A stretch of 61,946 nt of DNA from Methylophilaceae bacterium. Lineage in GTDB: Bacteria > Pseudomonadota > Gammaproteobacteria > Burkholderiales > Methylophilaceae. Position 1 is the first letter of the stretch, and each line of letters begins with the position of its first letter. The notes under the pieces were generated by a model that worked only from the letters and a program-made list of their open reading frames with translations, did no database searches and was not told where the DNA came from. Both the position numbers and the translations under genes were made by a program. The stretch spans positions 1 through 61,946 of the forward strand of contig JAFMCM010000006.1 in the NCBI GenBank assembly GCA_017857755.1, given 5' to 3'. Shown here piece after piece: positions 1 through 8,620 of the stretch.

Positions 1-458
1 CCCGATTTGCCACCTTGCTTTTCGAGTAATTGAATATGACTGATGGTCATGCCTCTGTCGACGGCTTTGCACATATCATATATGGTGAGTAGTCCTACGC
101 TGACCGCAGTAAGCGCCTCCATTTCAACCCCTGTTTGGCCAATTGTTTCTGTGCTTACAGTGCAATGGATGCAATGACGTTCCTCGTGAATATCGAAAGC
201 AACCGTGACTTTGCTTAGGCTAATCGGGTGGCAGAGTGGAATCAAATCCGCTGTTTTTTTACTGGCTTGAATCGCTGCAATACGAGCAATGCCTAGCACG
301 TCACCTTTTTTGGTGTTGCCTGATTGAATCAAAGATAAAGTGCTTGGTAGCATGCTAATGTGACCAGTTGCAATTGCAATGCGACGCGTGTGGGCTTTAT
401 CACCAATATCCACCATATGCGCCTGGCCCTGATTGTCAAAGTGCGTTAATTTATCCAT
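1..458 (-). CDS. moaC: Cyclic pyranopterin monophosphate synthase MoaC, partial at the left edge
   Basis: Reading leftwards from the ATG at 458-456, the frame stays open for 152 codons and leaves the window, so the C-terminus is missing. MoaC converts the GTP-derived 3',8-cyclo intermediate into cyclic pyranopterin monophosphate, an early step of molybdenum cofactor synthesis in the cytoplasm. The family hallmarks are visible: a start of the type MDKLTHFD, then [14 protein letters not shown], then [13 protein letters not shown], then [22 protein letters not shown] near the break. Full-length MoaC is about 160 residues, so almost the whole protein is here. It is divergent from the bepA-like gene across about 84 bp. 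Identification is by motif and is secure. Confidence 0.93.
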   Translation of the reverse strand, partial: MDKLTHFDNQGQAHMVDIGDKAHTRRIAIATGHISMLPSTLSLIQSGNTKKGDVLGIARIAAIQASKKTADLIPLCHPISLSKVTVAFDIHEERHCIHCTVSTETIGQTGVEMEALTAVSVGLLTIYDMCKAVDRGMTISHIQLLEKQGGKS

Positions 459-512
459 CACTTACTTTCTATTGTCGATTAAAGGTGAACTTGCTTGTCA
501 AAAACATTATCA

Positions 513-527
513 TAATAAGACTTATTA
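513..527. promoter_or_regulatory. Inverted repeat in the moaC/bepA divergent spacer
   Basis: TAATAAG-A-CTTATTA is a perfect inverted repeat with 7-bp arms around a single central base at 520. It lies in the ~84-bp spacer between moaC (minus) and bepA (plus). It could be an operator, or simply AT-rich promoter DNA. Nothing identifies a binding protein. Confidence 0.3.
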
Positions 528-542
528 GCGCATTATATTTAA

Positions 543-2039
543 ATGTCAATTCGATTAAACGCATTATTTGCCCTCATTTTGTTGAGCGCAACGGTTAGTT
601 TTGCTGGAGGTACAATCTCTAGCAAGCCCTATAATGAACCGTTGGACACGCGTTTGCCAGCTGATTTGCATCAAGATTTACCAGAATTAGGAGATGTTTC
701 ACAAACCGTGTTGTCAGCCGTAGATGAACAGCGAATTGCAGAGCAAATTTTAGCGGAAGTATCCGTCAGTGATGAAGTTCTAGCGGATGTTGAAGTTGTT
801 GACTATTTGCAATCCTTAGGTAATCGCTTGGCAGCAGCGAGTGATGATAAGCAGCAAGAATTTTATTTTTTTGTGGTGAAAGATGCTTCTATTAATGCCT
901 TTGCTATGCCAGGCGGTGTGATTGGTGTCCATACAGGTTTGTTTTTAGCCTCAAACTCAGAGTCTGAACTTGCTAGTGTACTCGGTCATGAGATTGGGCA
1001 TGTCACGCAACATCATTTGGCACGAATGTTAGCCAAACAAAAAACGGATACTTTTAAAAATGTTGCAGGTATTGCGCTAGCTTTGTTGGTCGCACGTGCC
1101 AATCCGCAATTAGCCTCAGGTGCTTTAACGACATCATCGGCAGCTGGTATACAACGCCAATTAGATTACACGCGTGAACATGAACGGGAGGCAGACAGAG
1201 TGGGTTTAAGTATCTTAGAAAATGCGGGCTTTGATGCCAGAGGAATGCCTGCTTTTTTTCGTGTATTGCAAAGAGGCTCAAGATTTATGGAAGGAAGTGC
1301 TCCGAGTTTTCTAAGAACACACCCATTAACATCTGAGCGGATTGCCGATGTTGAAAACCGTGTGGCGATGATGCCCTATAAACAAGTTGCATCTAATTTG
1401 TCTTATTTTTTTGTGCGAGCAAAATTAAGGGCAAACGATGGTTTGGCACAAACAGCAATTGACCAGTTTGAATATAACATTCAAACGGGACGTTATGCTA
1501 ATGAGGCTGCTGAACACTATGGTTTAGCAGTGGCAATGTTAAGAAAAAATGATTTTTCAGGTGCCACCAAGCAAATGCAGTGGTTAGACCTTCATGCTGT
1601 TAAAAGTGCTTTTATTGAGAACTTGAAAGCGCGCATAGCAGTAGCGGAGAAAAATCCAAAAAAAGCGGCTGCACAATATAGCGCTGCATTAAATCGATAC
1701 CCTGAAAGTAGGGCGCTTATTTATGGTTATGCAGAACATTTTTTAGCGCTGAAGCAAACTAAAGAAATGATTGAATTGATTAAAGGCAAACAACAACTGT
1801 TTCCTAGAGACGCGCATTTTTATGACTATTTAGCAAAAGCATACTTTAGAGAAGGTAAGGATTTATTAGCTTTTCAAGCGCAAGGTGAAGCTTATTACCG
1901 GCAATACAATCTTGATAAAGCGGTTGAGCAATTAGAATTAGCGACCAAAGTGAAAGAGGGTTCTTTCTATGAGAAGTCGATTGTAGAGGCGCGATTAAAA
2001 GAATTTCAGCGCTTACAAAAAATGAGCAAAACAGAATAG
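543..2039 (+). CDS. bepA: Periplasmic M48 metalloprotease with C-terminal TPR region, BepA-like
   Basis: This 498-residue protein starts with a signal peptide (about residues 1-21, ending in VSFAGG). It carries the zincin motif HEIGH at residues 149-153 inside VLGHEIGHVTQHH, and a downstream HEREADRVG segment supplying the third zinc ligand. The C-terminal half (from about residue 290) is helical and TPR-like. E. coli BepA (YfgC) has the same layout at 487 residues and handles outer-membrane protein assembly, including LptD quality control. No clear Shine-Dalgarno sequence precedes the ATG, and AT-rich promoter-like DNA lies directly upstream. The soxYZ-like gene follows after 14 bp, so the two are probably co-transcribed. 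Family assignment is firm; exact BepA orthology is likely but not proven. Confidence 0.88.
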   Translation: MSIRLNALFALILLSATVSFAGGTISSKPYNEPLDTRLPADLHQDLPELGDVSQTVLSAVDEQRIAEQILAEVSVSDEVLADVEVVDYLQSLGNRLAAASDDKQQEFYFFVVKDASINAFAMPGGVIGVHTGLFLASNSESELASVLGHEIGHVTQHHLARMLAKQKTDTFKNVAGIALALLVARANPQLASGALTTSSAAGIQRQLDYTREHEREADRVGLSILENAGFDARGMPAFFRVLQRGSRFMEGSAPSFLRTHPLTSERIADVENRVAMMPYKQVASNLSYFFVRAKLRANDGLAQTAIDQFEYNIQTGRYANEAAEHYGLAVAMLRKNDFSGATKQMQWLDLHAVKSAFIENLKARIAVAEKNPKKAAAQYSAALNRYPESRALIYGYAEHFLALKQTKEMIELIKGKQQLFPRDAHFYDYLAKAYFREGKDLLAFQAQGEAYYRQYNLDKAVEQLELATKVKEGSFYEKSIVEARLKEFQRLQKMSKTE

Positions 2040-2053
2040 AGAAAGCGTTAAGC

Positions 2054-2827
2054 ATGAAGCGTAGAGATTTTTTAGGGTTGCAAATTGCAACGATATTGCT
2101 GGCGCCGTTCAATGTATTGGCGGGGCAATGGAACCGATTGGCATTTCAAGCTGACCATGTTGCTGATGCCGAAAAAGCCTTGGCTATTGAAGGTGAAATA
2201 ATCAGTAATCAGATTGAGATTATTGCACCCAGCCGTGCAGAAAATGGCGCGATTGTGCAAGTCGCTGTGCATAGTAGTATTGCCAATACAGAGGCTATTG
2301 CGATATTCGTAGACAAAAATCCAACAGCCTTAATTGCTAATTATTTATTTTTTGAAGGTGCGTTACCGTCGGTAGTGACAAGAATTAAAATGGCGCAAAC
2401 CTCAGAGATTAAAGTGATTGTGAAATCGGGGCATCGATACTTTACGGCTGCCAAGCAGGTTATTGTATTGGAGAATGGGTGCGGTGGTAGCAGCACGAAT
2501 GAACAGTTCAGGTCAAGCATGAAAATTCGCGCTAAACAATTAGCCAACACAGACATGGCGGAAGTAAAAGCCATCATTACACATCCAATGCACACTGGAC
2601 AGGGTTTGGACGAAGTTGGACAAATTATTCCTGCGCACTTTATTCAAATGATTCAAATTAAACACAATGATGTGCCAGCTATTGAGATGCAATTAGGAAC
2701 AGGGATTGCCAGAAATCCCTATTTAACCTGTCAGCTGCAGCATGTCCAGTTGGGTGATAAAATCAGCGTTAGATGGCAAGACAATCTTGGAATAGAGGGG
2801 CAGGCGGAAACTAGCGTCATTCTGTAA
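2054..2827 (+). CDS. Fused SoxY-SoxZ sulfur-carrier-like protein with Tat signal
   Basis: The 257-residue product begins MKRRDFLGL, a twin-arginine signal ending near residue 24. Residues ~30-150 resemble SoxY and end in NGCGGSS, with the single Cys at 143. This matches the GGCGG swinging-arm cysteine that carries sulfur intermediates at the C-terminus of free SoxY. The chain then runs on into a SoxZ-like immunoglobulin-type domain from about residue 156 (KIRAKQL... to EGQAETS). Fused SoxYZ carriers linked to quinoprotein dehydrogenases are a known family in methylotrophs. The fusion places the carrier Cys in an internal linker, not at a free end. No other sox gene is in the window; the neighbour is the bepA-like protease 14 bp upstream. 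The substrate is unknown. Confidence 0.82.
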   Translation: MKRRDFLGLQIATILLAPFNVLAGQWNRLAFQADHVADAEKALAIEGEIISNQIEIIAPSRAENGAIVQVAVHSSIANTEAIAIFVDKNPTALIANYLFFEGALPSVVTRIKMAQTSEIKVIVKSGHRYFTAAKQVIVLENGCGGSSTNEQFRSSMKIRAKQLANTDMAEVKAIITHPMHTGQGLDEVGQIIPAHFIQMIQIKHNDVPAIEMQLGTGIARNPYLTCQLQHVQLGDKISVRWQDNLGIEGQAETSVIL

Positions 2828-2906
2828 CGGGTATTGATTAAAGTGGTAAACTTGAATGAGTGCATTTTGATAAATTATTCTTATCAATATGATTAAAACA
2901 ATCAAA

Positions 2907-2935
2907 TTTACTAATTAGAATTAGCGCCCTATAAT
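2907..2935 (+). promoter_or_regulatory. Predicted sigma-70 promoter of ahpC
   Basis: A TTTACT box (2907-2912) and a perfect TATAAT (2930-2935) are separated by 17 bp, about 100 bp before the ahpC start. I could not see a convincing full OxyR site around it, though OxyR control of ahpC is common in the family. Confidence 0.5.
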
Positions 2936-3033
2936 GTTTTCATAGTTTAGAAATTAAGTACTTATTGATCAGTGCTTAGCGATAAACTCATTTTTAACCA
3001 ACCATTTCATTAACTCAAATATAAGGAAACAAT

Positions 3034-3597
3034 ATGTCATTAATTAATACAGAAGTTCAACCATTTAAGGCACAAGCATTTCATAACGGTGAATTTATCG
3101 AAGTGACAGAGCAGAGTCTTAAAGGTAAATGGTCAGTTGTGATTTTTATGCCAGCTGCATTTACATTTAATTGCCCAACAGAAATTGAAGATGCTGCTGA
3201 CAATTATGCTGAATTCCAAAAAATCGGTGCTGAAGTGTATATCGTGACAACGGATACACAATTTTCGCACAAAGTATGGCACGACACTTCACCAGCCGTT
3301 GGTAAAGCTAAATTCCCATTAGTTGGTGACCCAACACATCAGTTAACACGCGCATTCGATGTGCATATTGATGAAGAGGGTTTGGCATTACGTGGCACAT
3401 TTGTGATTAATCCAGAAGGTGTGATTAAAACGCTTGAAATTCACAGTAACGAAATTGCACGTGATGTAAAGGAAACTTTACGTAAATTGAAAGCAGCGAA
3501 ATTTACAGCTGAAAACCCTGGTCAGGTATGTCCTGCAAAATGGAACGAAGGTGCTGCTACACTAACACCTTCATTAGACTTGGTAGGTAAAATCTAA
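3034..3597 (+). CDS. ahpC: Alkyl hydroperoxide reductase peroxiredoxin AhpC
   Basis: AhpC reduces hydrogen peroxide and organic hydroperoxides in the cytoplasm and is recycled by AhpF. The protein has 187 residues, the standard length. The peroxidatic cysteine is C47 in FTFNCPTE and the resolving cysteine is C166 in QVCPAKW, which marks a typical 2-Cys peroxiredoxin. The ATG is preceded by an AAGGAAAC Shine-Dalgarno sequence about 5 nt away. The partner gene ahpF lies 220 bp downstream, beyond a terminator-like hairpin, so ahpC is probably made in excess over ahpF. Confidence 0.96.
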   Translation: MSLINTEVQPFKAQAFHNGEFIEVTEQSLKGKWSVVIFMPAAFTFNCPTEIEDAADNYAEFQKIGAEVYIVTTDTQFSHKVWHDTSPAVGKAKFPLVGDPTHQLTRAFDVHIDEEGLALRGTFVINPEGVIKTLEIHSNEIARDVKETLRKLKAAKFTAENPGQVCPAKWNEGAATLTPSLDLVGKI

Positions 3598-3757
3598 GCA
3601 AAGATTCATTTGGCTTGTATTGCGTTTGTGGGATGCTCGCAATGCCTATTCGGATTGTATATTTGAAATTAAGTGCCAAGCACTACAAGCCAGTATGATT
3701 TAGTTTAAGCATAGAAAGCAATCCACTAAGGCAAAATTTTAGTGGGTGAATAAACAG

Positions 3758-3786
3758 GGCGTTATTCACAAGATAGCGCCTTTTTT
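3758..3786 (+). terminator. Hairpin with T-run between ahpC and ahpF
   Basis: GGCGTTAT (3758-3765) pairs with ATAGCGCC (3773-3780) with one G-T pair, followed by six Ts. It ends only about 30 bp before the ahpF start. It is either the ahpC terminator or an attenuator that lets part of the transcripts continue into ahpF. Confidence 0.65.
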
Positions 3787-3817
3787 GTAAATAAAATTGA
3801 GTAAAGAGAGAGATAAC

Positions 3818-5380
3818 ATGGCATTAGACGCAACCATTAAAGGCCAATTGCAACAGTACTTACAGATGTTACGTGAGCCGATTATACTGGCTGAATCACT
3901 AGACAGTAGTGATGGTGCAAAAGAGATGCATGAATTGCTAACAGAAATTGCCAGTATGTCAGATAAGGTCACACTTACGCAGGAGAATGATGTGCGCAAG
4001 CCTTCATTTGCAGTGAAACGCGGCGAGGCACACAGTAGGGCTGACCAACCAATTGGCATTCGTTTTGCGGGTGTTCCTTTGGGCCATGAATTTACTTCTC
4101 TAGTCTTAGCCTTATTGCATACAGGCGGGCATCCAATGAAATTGGAGCAAGATAAAATAGACCAAATTGCAGCGATTGAAGGTGAATTTCATTTTGAAAC
4201 CTACGTGTCATTAAGTTGCCATAATTGCCCAGATGTAGTGCAAGCCATGAATATGATGGCGGTGATTAATCCTAACATTACCCATGTCATGGTCGAGGGC
4301 GGTTTGTATCAGGATGAAATTAAAGAAAAAGACATCATGAGTGTACCCACCATTTTCTTAAATGATGACATGTTTGGTGCTGGACGTATGGAATTGGATG
4401 AAATATTGCCAAAAATCGATACAGGTGCATTAGCAAAAGAAGCAGAAAAACTCAATAAAAAAGAGCCGTTTGATGTGTTGATTATTGGGGGTGGTCCAGC
4501 TGGTGCGGCAGCTGCAATTTATGCGGCGCGTAAAGGCATAAGGACGGGTATTGTAGCGGAACGTTTTGGTGGGCAGGTCATGGATACGCTAGCTATCGAG
4601 AACTTTATTTCAGTCAAAGAAACAGAAGGACCAAAGCTAGTTGCTGCCTTAGAGGAGCATGTAAAAACTTATGATGTTGATATCATGCCTTTACAAAAAG
4701 CAACGTCACTTAAAAAAGGTGATTTGCTTGAAGTTGGCCTTGAAAATGGCGGACGGTTACAAAGCAAAGTGGTCATTGCAGCCACTGGTGCTCGTTGGAG
4801 AAAATTAGGCGTCCCTGGGGAGGCGGAGTATCAAAATAAAGGTGTAGCTTACTGCCCACATTGCGACGGTCCTTTATTTAAAGGTAAACATGTTGCCGTG
4901 ATTGGTGGGGGTAATTCTGGTGTAGAAGCGGCTATTGATTTGGCGGGTATTGTTGGTCATGTCACTATCTTTCAACGGGATAGTGCATTAAAAGCAGATG
5001 CTGTTTTGCAAAACAAATTACGTTCATTAAGTAATGTCACCATTATTGTTAATGCACAAACGACCGAGATTACGGGTGCCAACGGCAAGGTGAACCAGTT
5101 AATTTACAAAGATAGCACCACTGGTGAAACAAAAACTGTTGATCTAGAAGGGGTGTTTATCCAGATTGGTTTAGTACCTAACACTGACTGGTTGCAAGGT
5201 AGTGGTGTCGCATTGAGTCAATACAATGAAATTGAGATTGATCGTCATGGAGCGACAAATGTTGCTGGAATTTTTGCAGCGGGCGATGTAACAACCATTC
5301 CATATAAGCAAATTATTATTGCCATGGGAGAGGGGTCAAAAGCGGCCTTAGGTGCTTTTGATTACTTGATTAGACAGTAG
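3818..5380 (+). CDS. ahpF: Alkyl hydroperoxide reductase flavoprotein subunit AhpF
   Basis: AhpF passes electrons from NADH through FAD and two disulfide centres to AhpC. I take the ATG at 3818 (MALDATIKG), giving 520 residues against 521 in E. coli, with AAAGAGAGAG upstream. An in-frame TTG at 3797 would add seven residues and fits the family less well. The N-terminal tandem thioredoxin-fold part contains CHNCP (first half of the protein). This is followed by the FAD-binding [10 protein letters not shown] region, the CPHCDGP redox centre, a second nucleotide-binding GGGNSGVEA, and the C-terminal AAGDVT FAD motif. All expected catalytic cysteines are present. Confidence 0.95.
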   Translation: MALDATIKGQLQQYLQMLREPIILAESLDSSDGAKEMHELLTEIASMSDKVTLTQENDVRKPSFAVKRGEAHSRADQPIGIRFAGVPLGHEFTSLVLALLHTGGHPMKLEQDKIDQIAAIEGEFHFETYVSLSCHNCPDVVQAMNMMAVINPNITHVMVEGGLYQDEIKEKDIMSVPTIFLNDDMFGAGRMELDEILPKIDTGALAKEAEKLNKKEPFDVLIIGGGPAGAAAAIYAARKGIRTGIVAERFGGQVMDTLAIENFISVKETEGPKLVAALEEHVKTYDVDIMPLQKATSLKKGDLLEVGLENGGRLQSKVVIAATGARWRKLGVPGEAEYQNKGVAYCPHCDGPLFKGKHVAVIGGGNSGVEAAIDLAGIVGHVTIFQRDSALKADAVLQNKLRSLSNVTIIVNAQTTEITGANGKVNQLIYKDSTTGETKTVDLEGVFIQIGLVPNTDWLQGSGVALSQYNEIEIDRHGATNVAGIFAAGDVTTIPYKQIIIAMGEGSKAALGAFDYLIRQ

Positions 5381-5404
5381 AGAAAAGATTAAACGCTAGC
5401 AATC

Positions 5405-5438
5405 AAAAAAGAGACGGTTGCTTCAACGTCTCTTTTTT
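5405..5438. terminator. Bidirectional terminator between ahpF and msrB
   Basis: A run of six As, a GAGACG...CGTCTC stem (5411-5416 with 5427-5432) and a run of six Ts form a hairpin usable on both strands. It sits between convergent ahpF (plus) and msrB (minus). Confidence 0.75.
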
Positions 5439-5515
5439 ATTGCTGGTATAAGCTTATTATTTTTCTGCAAACGTTCACCATCCTATTGGTAAGAATGGCT
5501 TAAAAAAATCACAAT

Positions 5516-5968
5516 TTACTCGTCAGTCGACTTTTTTAATGCCAACGCGTTCATACAATAACGCAAGCCAGAAGGTGCAGGACCATCGGGGAAAACATGG
5601 CCTAGATGCGCATCACAAACATTACAGGTGGTTTCTATGCGCTGCATGCCATGCGTACCGTCTGCATGATAAGCCAGAACGCCATCAGCTACTGGTGCTG
5701 TAAAGCTAGGCCAGCCAGAGTGACTTTCAAATTTATGTTGCGCGTCAAACAACAAAGTATCGCAACATGCGCAATGATAAAGCCCAGGTTCAAAGTGTGA
5801 ACACATGTTTGAACTAAAAGCTCGCTCAGTGCCTTTTTGACGCGTTACATAAAACTGCTCTGCACTGAGCAGACTTTGCCATTGCGCCTCTGATTTTTCA
5901 ACACGATTTGGTGGGATCGGATTATTATTGGCCCAATGAAGGACATCTTGCCAGTTGGGTGTAGCCAT
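5516..5968 (-). CDS. msrB: Peptide-methionine (R)-S-oxide reductase MsrB
   Basis: MsrB repairs the R epimer of methionine sulfoxide in oxidised proteins, using thioredoxin. The 150-residue protein shows the two zinc-binding CxxC pairs (CACC and CNVC), the fold signature HSGWPSF, and the catalytic Cys in RYCMNALAL near the C-terminus. The usual text there is RYCxNSAxL, so Ala replaces Ser, a mild variation. There is no MsrA domain. It faces ahpF across a bidirectional terminator; the grouping with ahpCF suggests an oxidative-stress neighbourhood, although the strands differ. Confidence 0.95.
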   Translation of the reverse strand: MATPNWQDVLHWANNNPIPPNRVEKSEAQWQSLLSAEQFYVTRQKGTERAFSSNMCSHFEPGLYHCACCDTLLFDAQHKFESHSGWPSFTAPVADGVLAYHADGTHGMQRIETTCNVCDAHLGHVFPDGPAPSGLRYCMNALALKKSTDE

Positions 5969-6054
5969 GAAAAGCTCCTATAAAGTACTGCTATATGAAA
6001 ACAGGATAGATAGAAAGTTCTAGTAGTGAAAGACAACTGTAAAGATGATAGAAA

Positions 6055-7698
6055 TCATTGACTGGACAGCTGCACCAAACTCAGGGCTACTGCCTCTGCA
6101 ACTTTAATCCCATCAACGCCAGCAGACAAGATACCACCAGCATAACCAGCACCTTCACCACATGGGAACAAGCCTTTAGTATTAATACTTTGCAAGCTGT
6201 CATCATCACGTTTAATGCGAATCGGTGCAGAGGTTCGAGTTTCAACACCAGTTAGAATGGCATCATGAAAATCAAAATTTTTAATTTGCTTTGCAAAAGC
6301 TGGAATGGCTTCACGCATGGCGGTAATGGCGTATTCAGGCAAAGCGTTCGCTAAGTTTGTCAGCGTCACGCCAGGCGTATAGGAGGGGGTCACCGAGCCC
6401 AGCTTTGTCGATGCTTGATTGGCTAAAAAGTCACCAATCAGTTGGCCAGGTGCGTTGTAATTACTGCCACCCATGCGATAGGCATTACTTTCGATTTGGC
6501 GTTGAAGCATCATTCCTGCTAACGGATGTCCAGGAAAATCTTCTTCAGGTGTAATGCCAACTACAATGCCAGCGTTAGCGTTACGTTCGTTGCGGCTATA
6601 TTGACTCATGCCATTGGTGACTACACGCTCTAGTTCGGAAGCGGCTGCTACAACGGTGCCGCCTGGACACATACAGAAGCTGTAAACACTACGACCATTT
6701 TTGGCGTGGTGTACGAGTTTATAATCCGCTGCACCTAGTTTTGTAAGTAAGTCTTCACTATAGCTTTTCCCATAGCGTGCACGGTCAATCAAGCCTTGAG
6801 GATGTTCGATGCGGAAGCCGATTGAAAACGGTTTAGCTTCAACAAAAATACCATTTTTATGTACCATTTCAAATGTATCACGTGCGCTGTGTCCCACCGC
6901 TAGCACCAAGTGATTAGTTGCAATATATTCACCTGTATGCAGAGTGACACCTTGCACCTCACCATGCTCAATCACGATGTCGTCGACGCGTTGTTCAAAG
7001 CGAATATCTCCGCCAAGCGCTGTAATCGTTTGGCGCATCTTTTCCACCATACCCACTAATTTAAATGTACCAATATGTGGATGACTGACATATTGAATTT
7101 CAGCTGGCGCACCAGCTTTTACAAATTCTTGAATGACTTTGCGCCCATAGTGTTTGGAATCTTTAATTTGGCTATATAGTTTTCCGTCAGAAAAAGTGCC
7201 TGCACCACCTTCACCAAACTGCACGTTTGATTCAGGATTAAGCGTGCTTTTACGCCATAACCCCCATGTATCTTGCGTACGTTTTCGTACTTCTTTTCCG
7301 CGTTCTAATACGATAGGCTTAAAACCTGATTGTGCTAATATCAAAGCAGCAAAAATTCCAGCAGGGCCAAAACCAACGACAACTGGCCGTTGTTTTAATG
7401 AGGGCGGGCTATGAGCAACAAAGTGATAGCTGGTATCAGGCGCAGGATTGACGTGTTGGTCACGTTTAAATTTAGCTAAAATGACAGCCTCATTTTTAAC
7501 CGCTACATCCAGACTATACACATATAAAATAGCATGTGATTTTCGTGCATCAACACCACGTTTGAAAATCGTAAACGCAATTAAATCAGTGGCAGGAATG
7601 TTTAATCGGTTAATAATAGCTGATTTAATTTCATCATCTTGATGGATGAGCGTGTCAGCCAGCTCAATCGGAAGTTTAATTTCTGTTATTCGTATCAT
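6055..7698 (-). CDS. FAD-dependent dehydrogenase of the COG2509 type
   Basis: The product has 547 residues. After an N-terminal domain of ~95 residues it carries a dinucleotide-binding VVVGFGPAGIFAALIL segment and an acidic end in LERGKEV. It then has NVQFGEGGAGTFSDGKL, a highly characteristic stretch of this uncharacterised flavoprotein family. A second FAD-contact region near the C-terminus reads GLFPCGEGAGYAGGI. The substrate is not known; related proteins are annotated only as NAD(P)/FAD-dependent oxidoreductases. Hda lies 314 bp upstream on the same strand, and msrB is 86 bp downstream. Fold and cofactor are confident, the function is not. Confidence 0.85.
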   Translation of the reverse strand: MIRITEIKLPIELADTLIHQDDEIKSAIINRLNIPATDLIAFTIFKRGVDARKSHAILYVYSLDVAVKNEAVILAKFKRDQHVNPAPDTSYHFVAHSPPSLKQRPVVVGFGPAGIFAALILAQSGFKPIVLERGKEVRKRTQDTWGLWRKSTLNPESNVQFGEGGAGTFSDGKLYSQIKDSKHYGRKVIQEFVKAGAPAEIQYVSHPHIGTFKLVGMVEKMRQTITALGGDIRFEQRVDDIVIEHGEVQGVTLHTGEYIATNHLVLAVGHSARDTFEMVHKNGIFVEAKPFSIGFRIEHPQGLIDRARYGKSYSEDLLTKLGAADYKLVHHAKNGRSVYSFCMCPGGTVVAAASELERVVTNGMSQYSRNERNANAGIVVGITPEEDFPGHPLAGMMLQRQIESNAYRMGGSNYNAPGQLIGDFLANQASTKLGSVTPSYTPGVTLTNLANALPEYAITAMREAIPAFAKQIKNFDFHDAILTGVETRTSAPIRIKRDDDSLQSINTKGLFPCGEGAGYAGGILSAGVDGIKVAEAVALSLVQLSSQ

Positions 7699-8012
7699 AA
7701 AAGTCTCTCGGATAGTGTTTATCTATCAAGCTAACAATTTTACAACAACTTAAGTTTGATTCGAGGAGTATTTTTTGCAGTTTGATTGCAAGCTGTCACT
7801 GACTAAATGATTAGAAAAGATCTGAATATAATCGTAAAGCCCGTAGTGTAGTCACAGTCAATGTATGGCGATCTACCGTGCTACAGTTGCTGGCGTTAAA
7901 TCGTACAATATTGAGATAAAGAGTGGTTGATATCTCATTTATCAAGTGCACAAGAACGCCAGCCTTATGCTGCTTATGCACAATGTCTTGATGTGGTGAA
8001 AGCGAAGGACTG
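7699..8012. other. 314-bp gap with possible structured RNA or gene remnant
   Basis: No convincing gene lies here. A TATAAT sits near 7828 on the plus strand. GCTGGCGTT (7889-7897) is perfectly complementary to AACGCCAGC (7955-7963). Inside this pair are two overlapping inverted repeats, GAGATA/TATCTC (7913-7918 with 7931-7936) and TTGATA/TATCAA (7927-7932 with 7940-7945), which cannot form together. A plus-strand frame from about 7927 to 8013 also reads like the tail of a protein (ending in CLDVVKAKDC), so a decayed gene is an alternative. Confidence 0.35.
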
Positions 8013-8618
8013 TTAAAAGCTTAAGTCTAGCTGTATTAATTGCTTCAACATAGGTACGGTGATTCGCTTTTTTGTTACTAGTGACCAGGTATCCAAAGCA
8101 TCAAGTACTGTCATAAGTGTCGGCAAATCACGACGTAAATTACTTAAGCAATAATCGATGACTTCGTCAGGTAGATTAATACCACGTTCGCGTGCGTGCG
8201 CTTGTAAAGCGGTAGCCTTTTCAGTGTCGCTGAGTGGCTGTAGTTGATAAACCAAACCCCACGCCAAACGCGTAGCTAGATCCTCACGTAAACCCATTTG
8301 CATCGGCGCATGTGAGCCTGCACATATTAAACAGCCTCCATCAGTTTTGATTTGATTATAGTGATTAAATAAACCGACTTGGGCTTGATGATTAAGCAGA
8401 TGAACATTGTCGGCTACTTCTGCACCTTGTGCTTGAGCGGCTTTGAGCAAATGCGTTTTACCACTGCCTGATGCGCCCCATAAGTAAATAAAGCGTGATG
8501 GCGCATTACCGTGGATAGCTTCTTTAATATTCATTACGACCTCGGCATTTTTACCCAAGGTAAAATTTTCGAAAGAGGCAGGCGGTGGCGGCTGTATGTC
8601 TAATAGCAGTTGTTTCAT
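8013..8618 (-). CDS. hda: DnaA regulatory inactivator Hda
   Basis: Hda works with the DNA-loaded sliding clamp to stimulate ATP hydrolysis by DnaA after initiation, preventing over-replication. The 201-residue AAA+ protein is DnaA-like. It begins MKQLLLDIQ, fitting the short N-terminal clamp-binding motif of Hda, and has a Walker A of the form GASGSGKTH around residues 49-57. It lacks the DnaA DNA-binding domain, as expected. The gene follows perM by 2 bp, so the two form one transcription unit, and this pair facing purM is a widespread proteobacterial arrangement. Confidence 0.92.
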   Translation of the reverse strand: MKQLLLDIQPPPPASFENFTLGKNAEVVMNIKEAIHGNAPSRFIYLWGASGSGKTHLLKAAQAQGAEVADNVHLLNHQAQVGLFNHYNQIKTDGGCLICAGSHAPMQMGLREDLATRLAWGLVYQLQPLSDTEKATALQAHARERGINLPDEVIDYCLSNLRRDLPTLMTVLDALDTWSLVTKKRITVPMLKQLIQLDLSF

Positions 8619-8620
8619 GA

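Noticed and set aside
368-598. Plus-strand frame over moaC and the start of bepA
   Set aside because: It lies antisense to a clear moaC and out of frame with bepA; the translation has no recognisable features.
2840-3030. OxyR site upstream of ahpC
   Set aside because: I looked for the four spaced ATAG-type elements and saw no convincing set; only the -35/-10 pair is supported.
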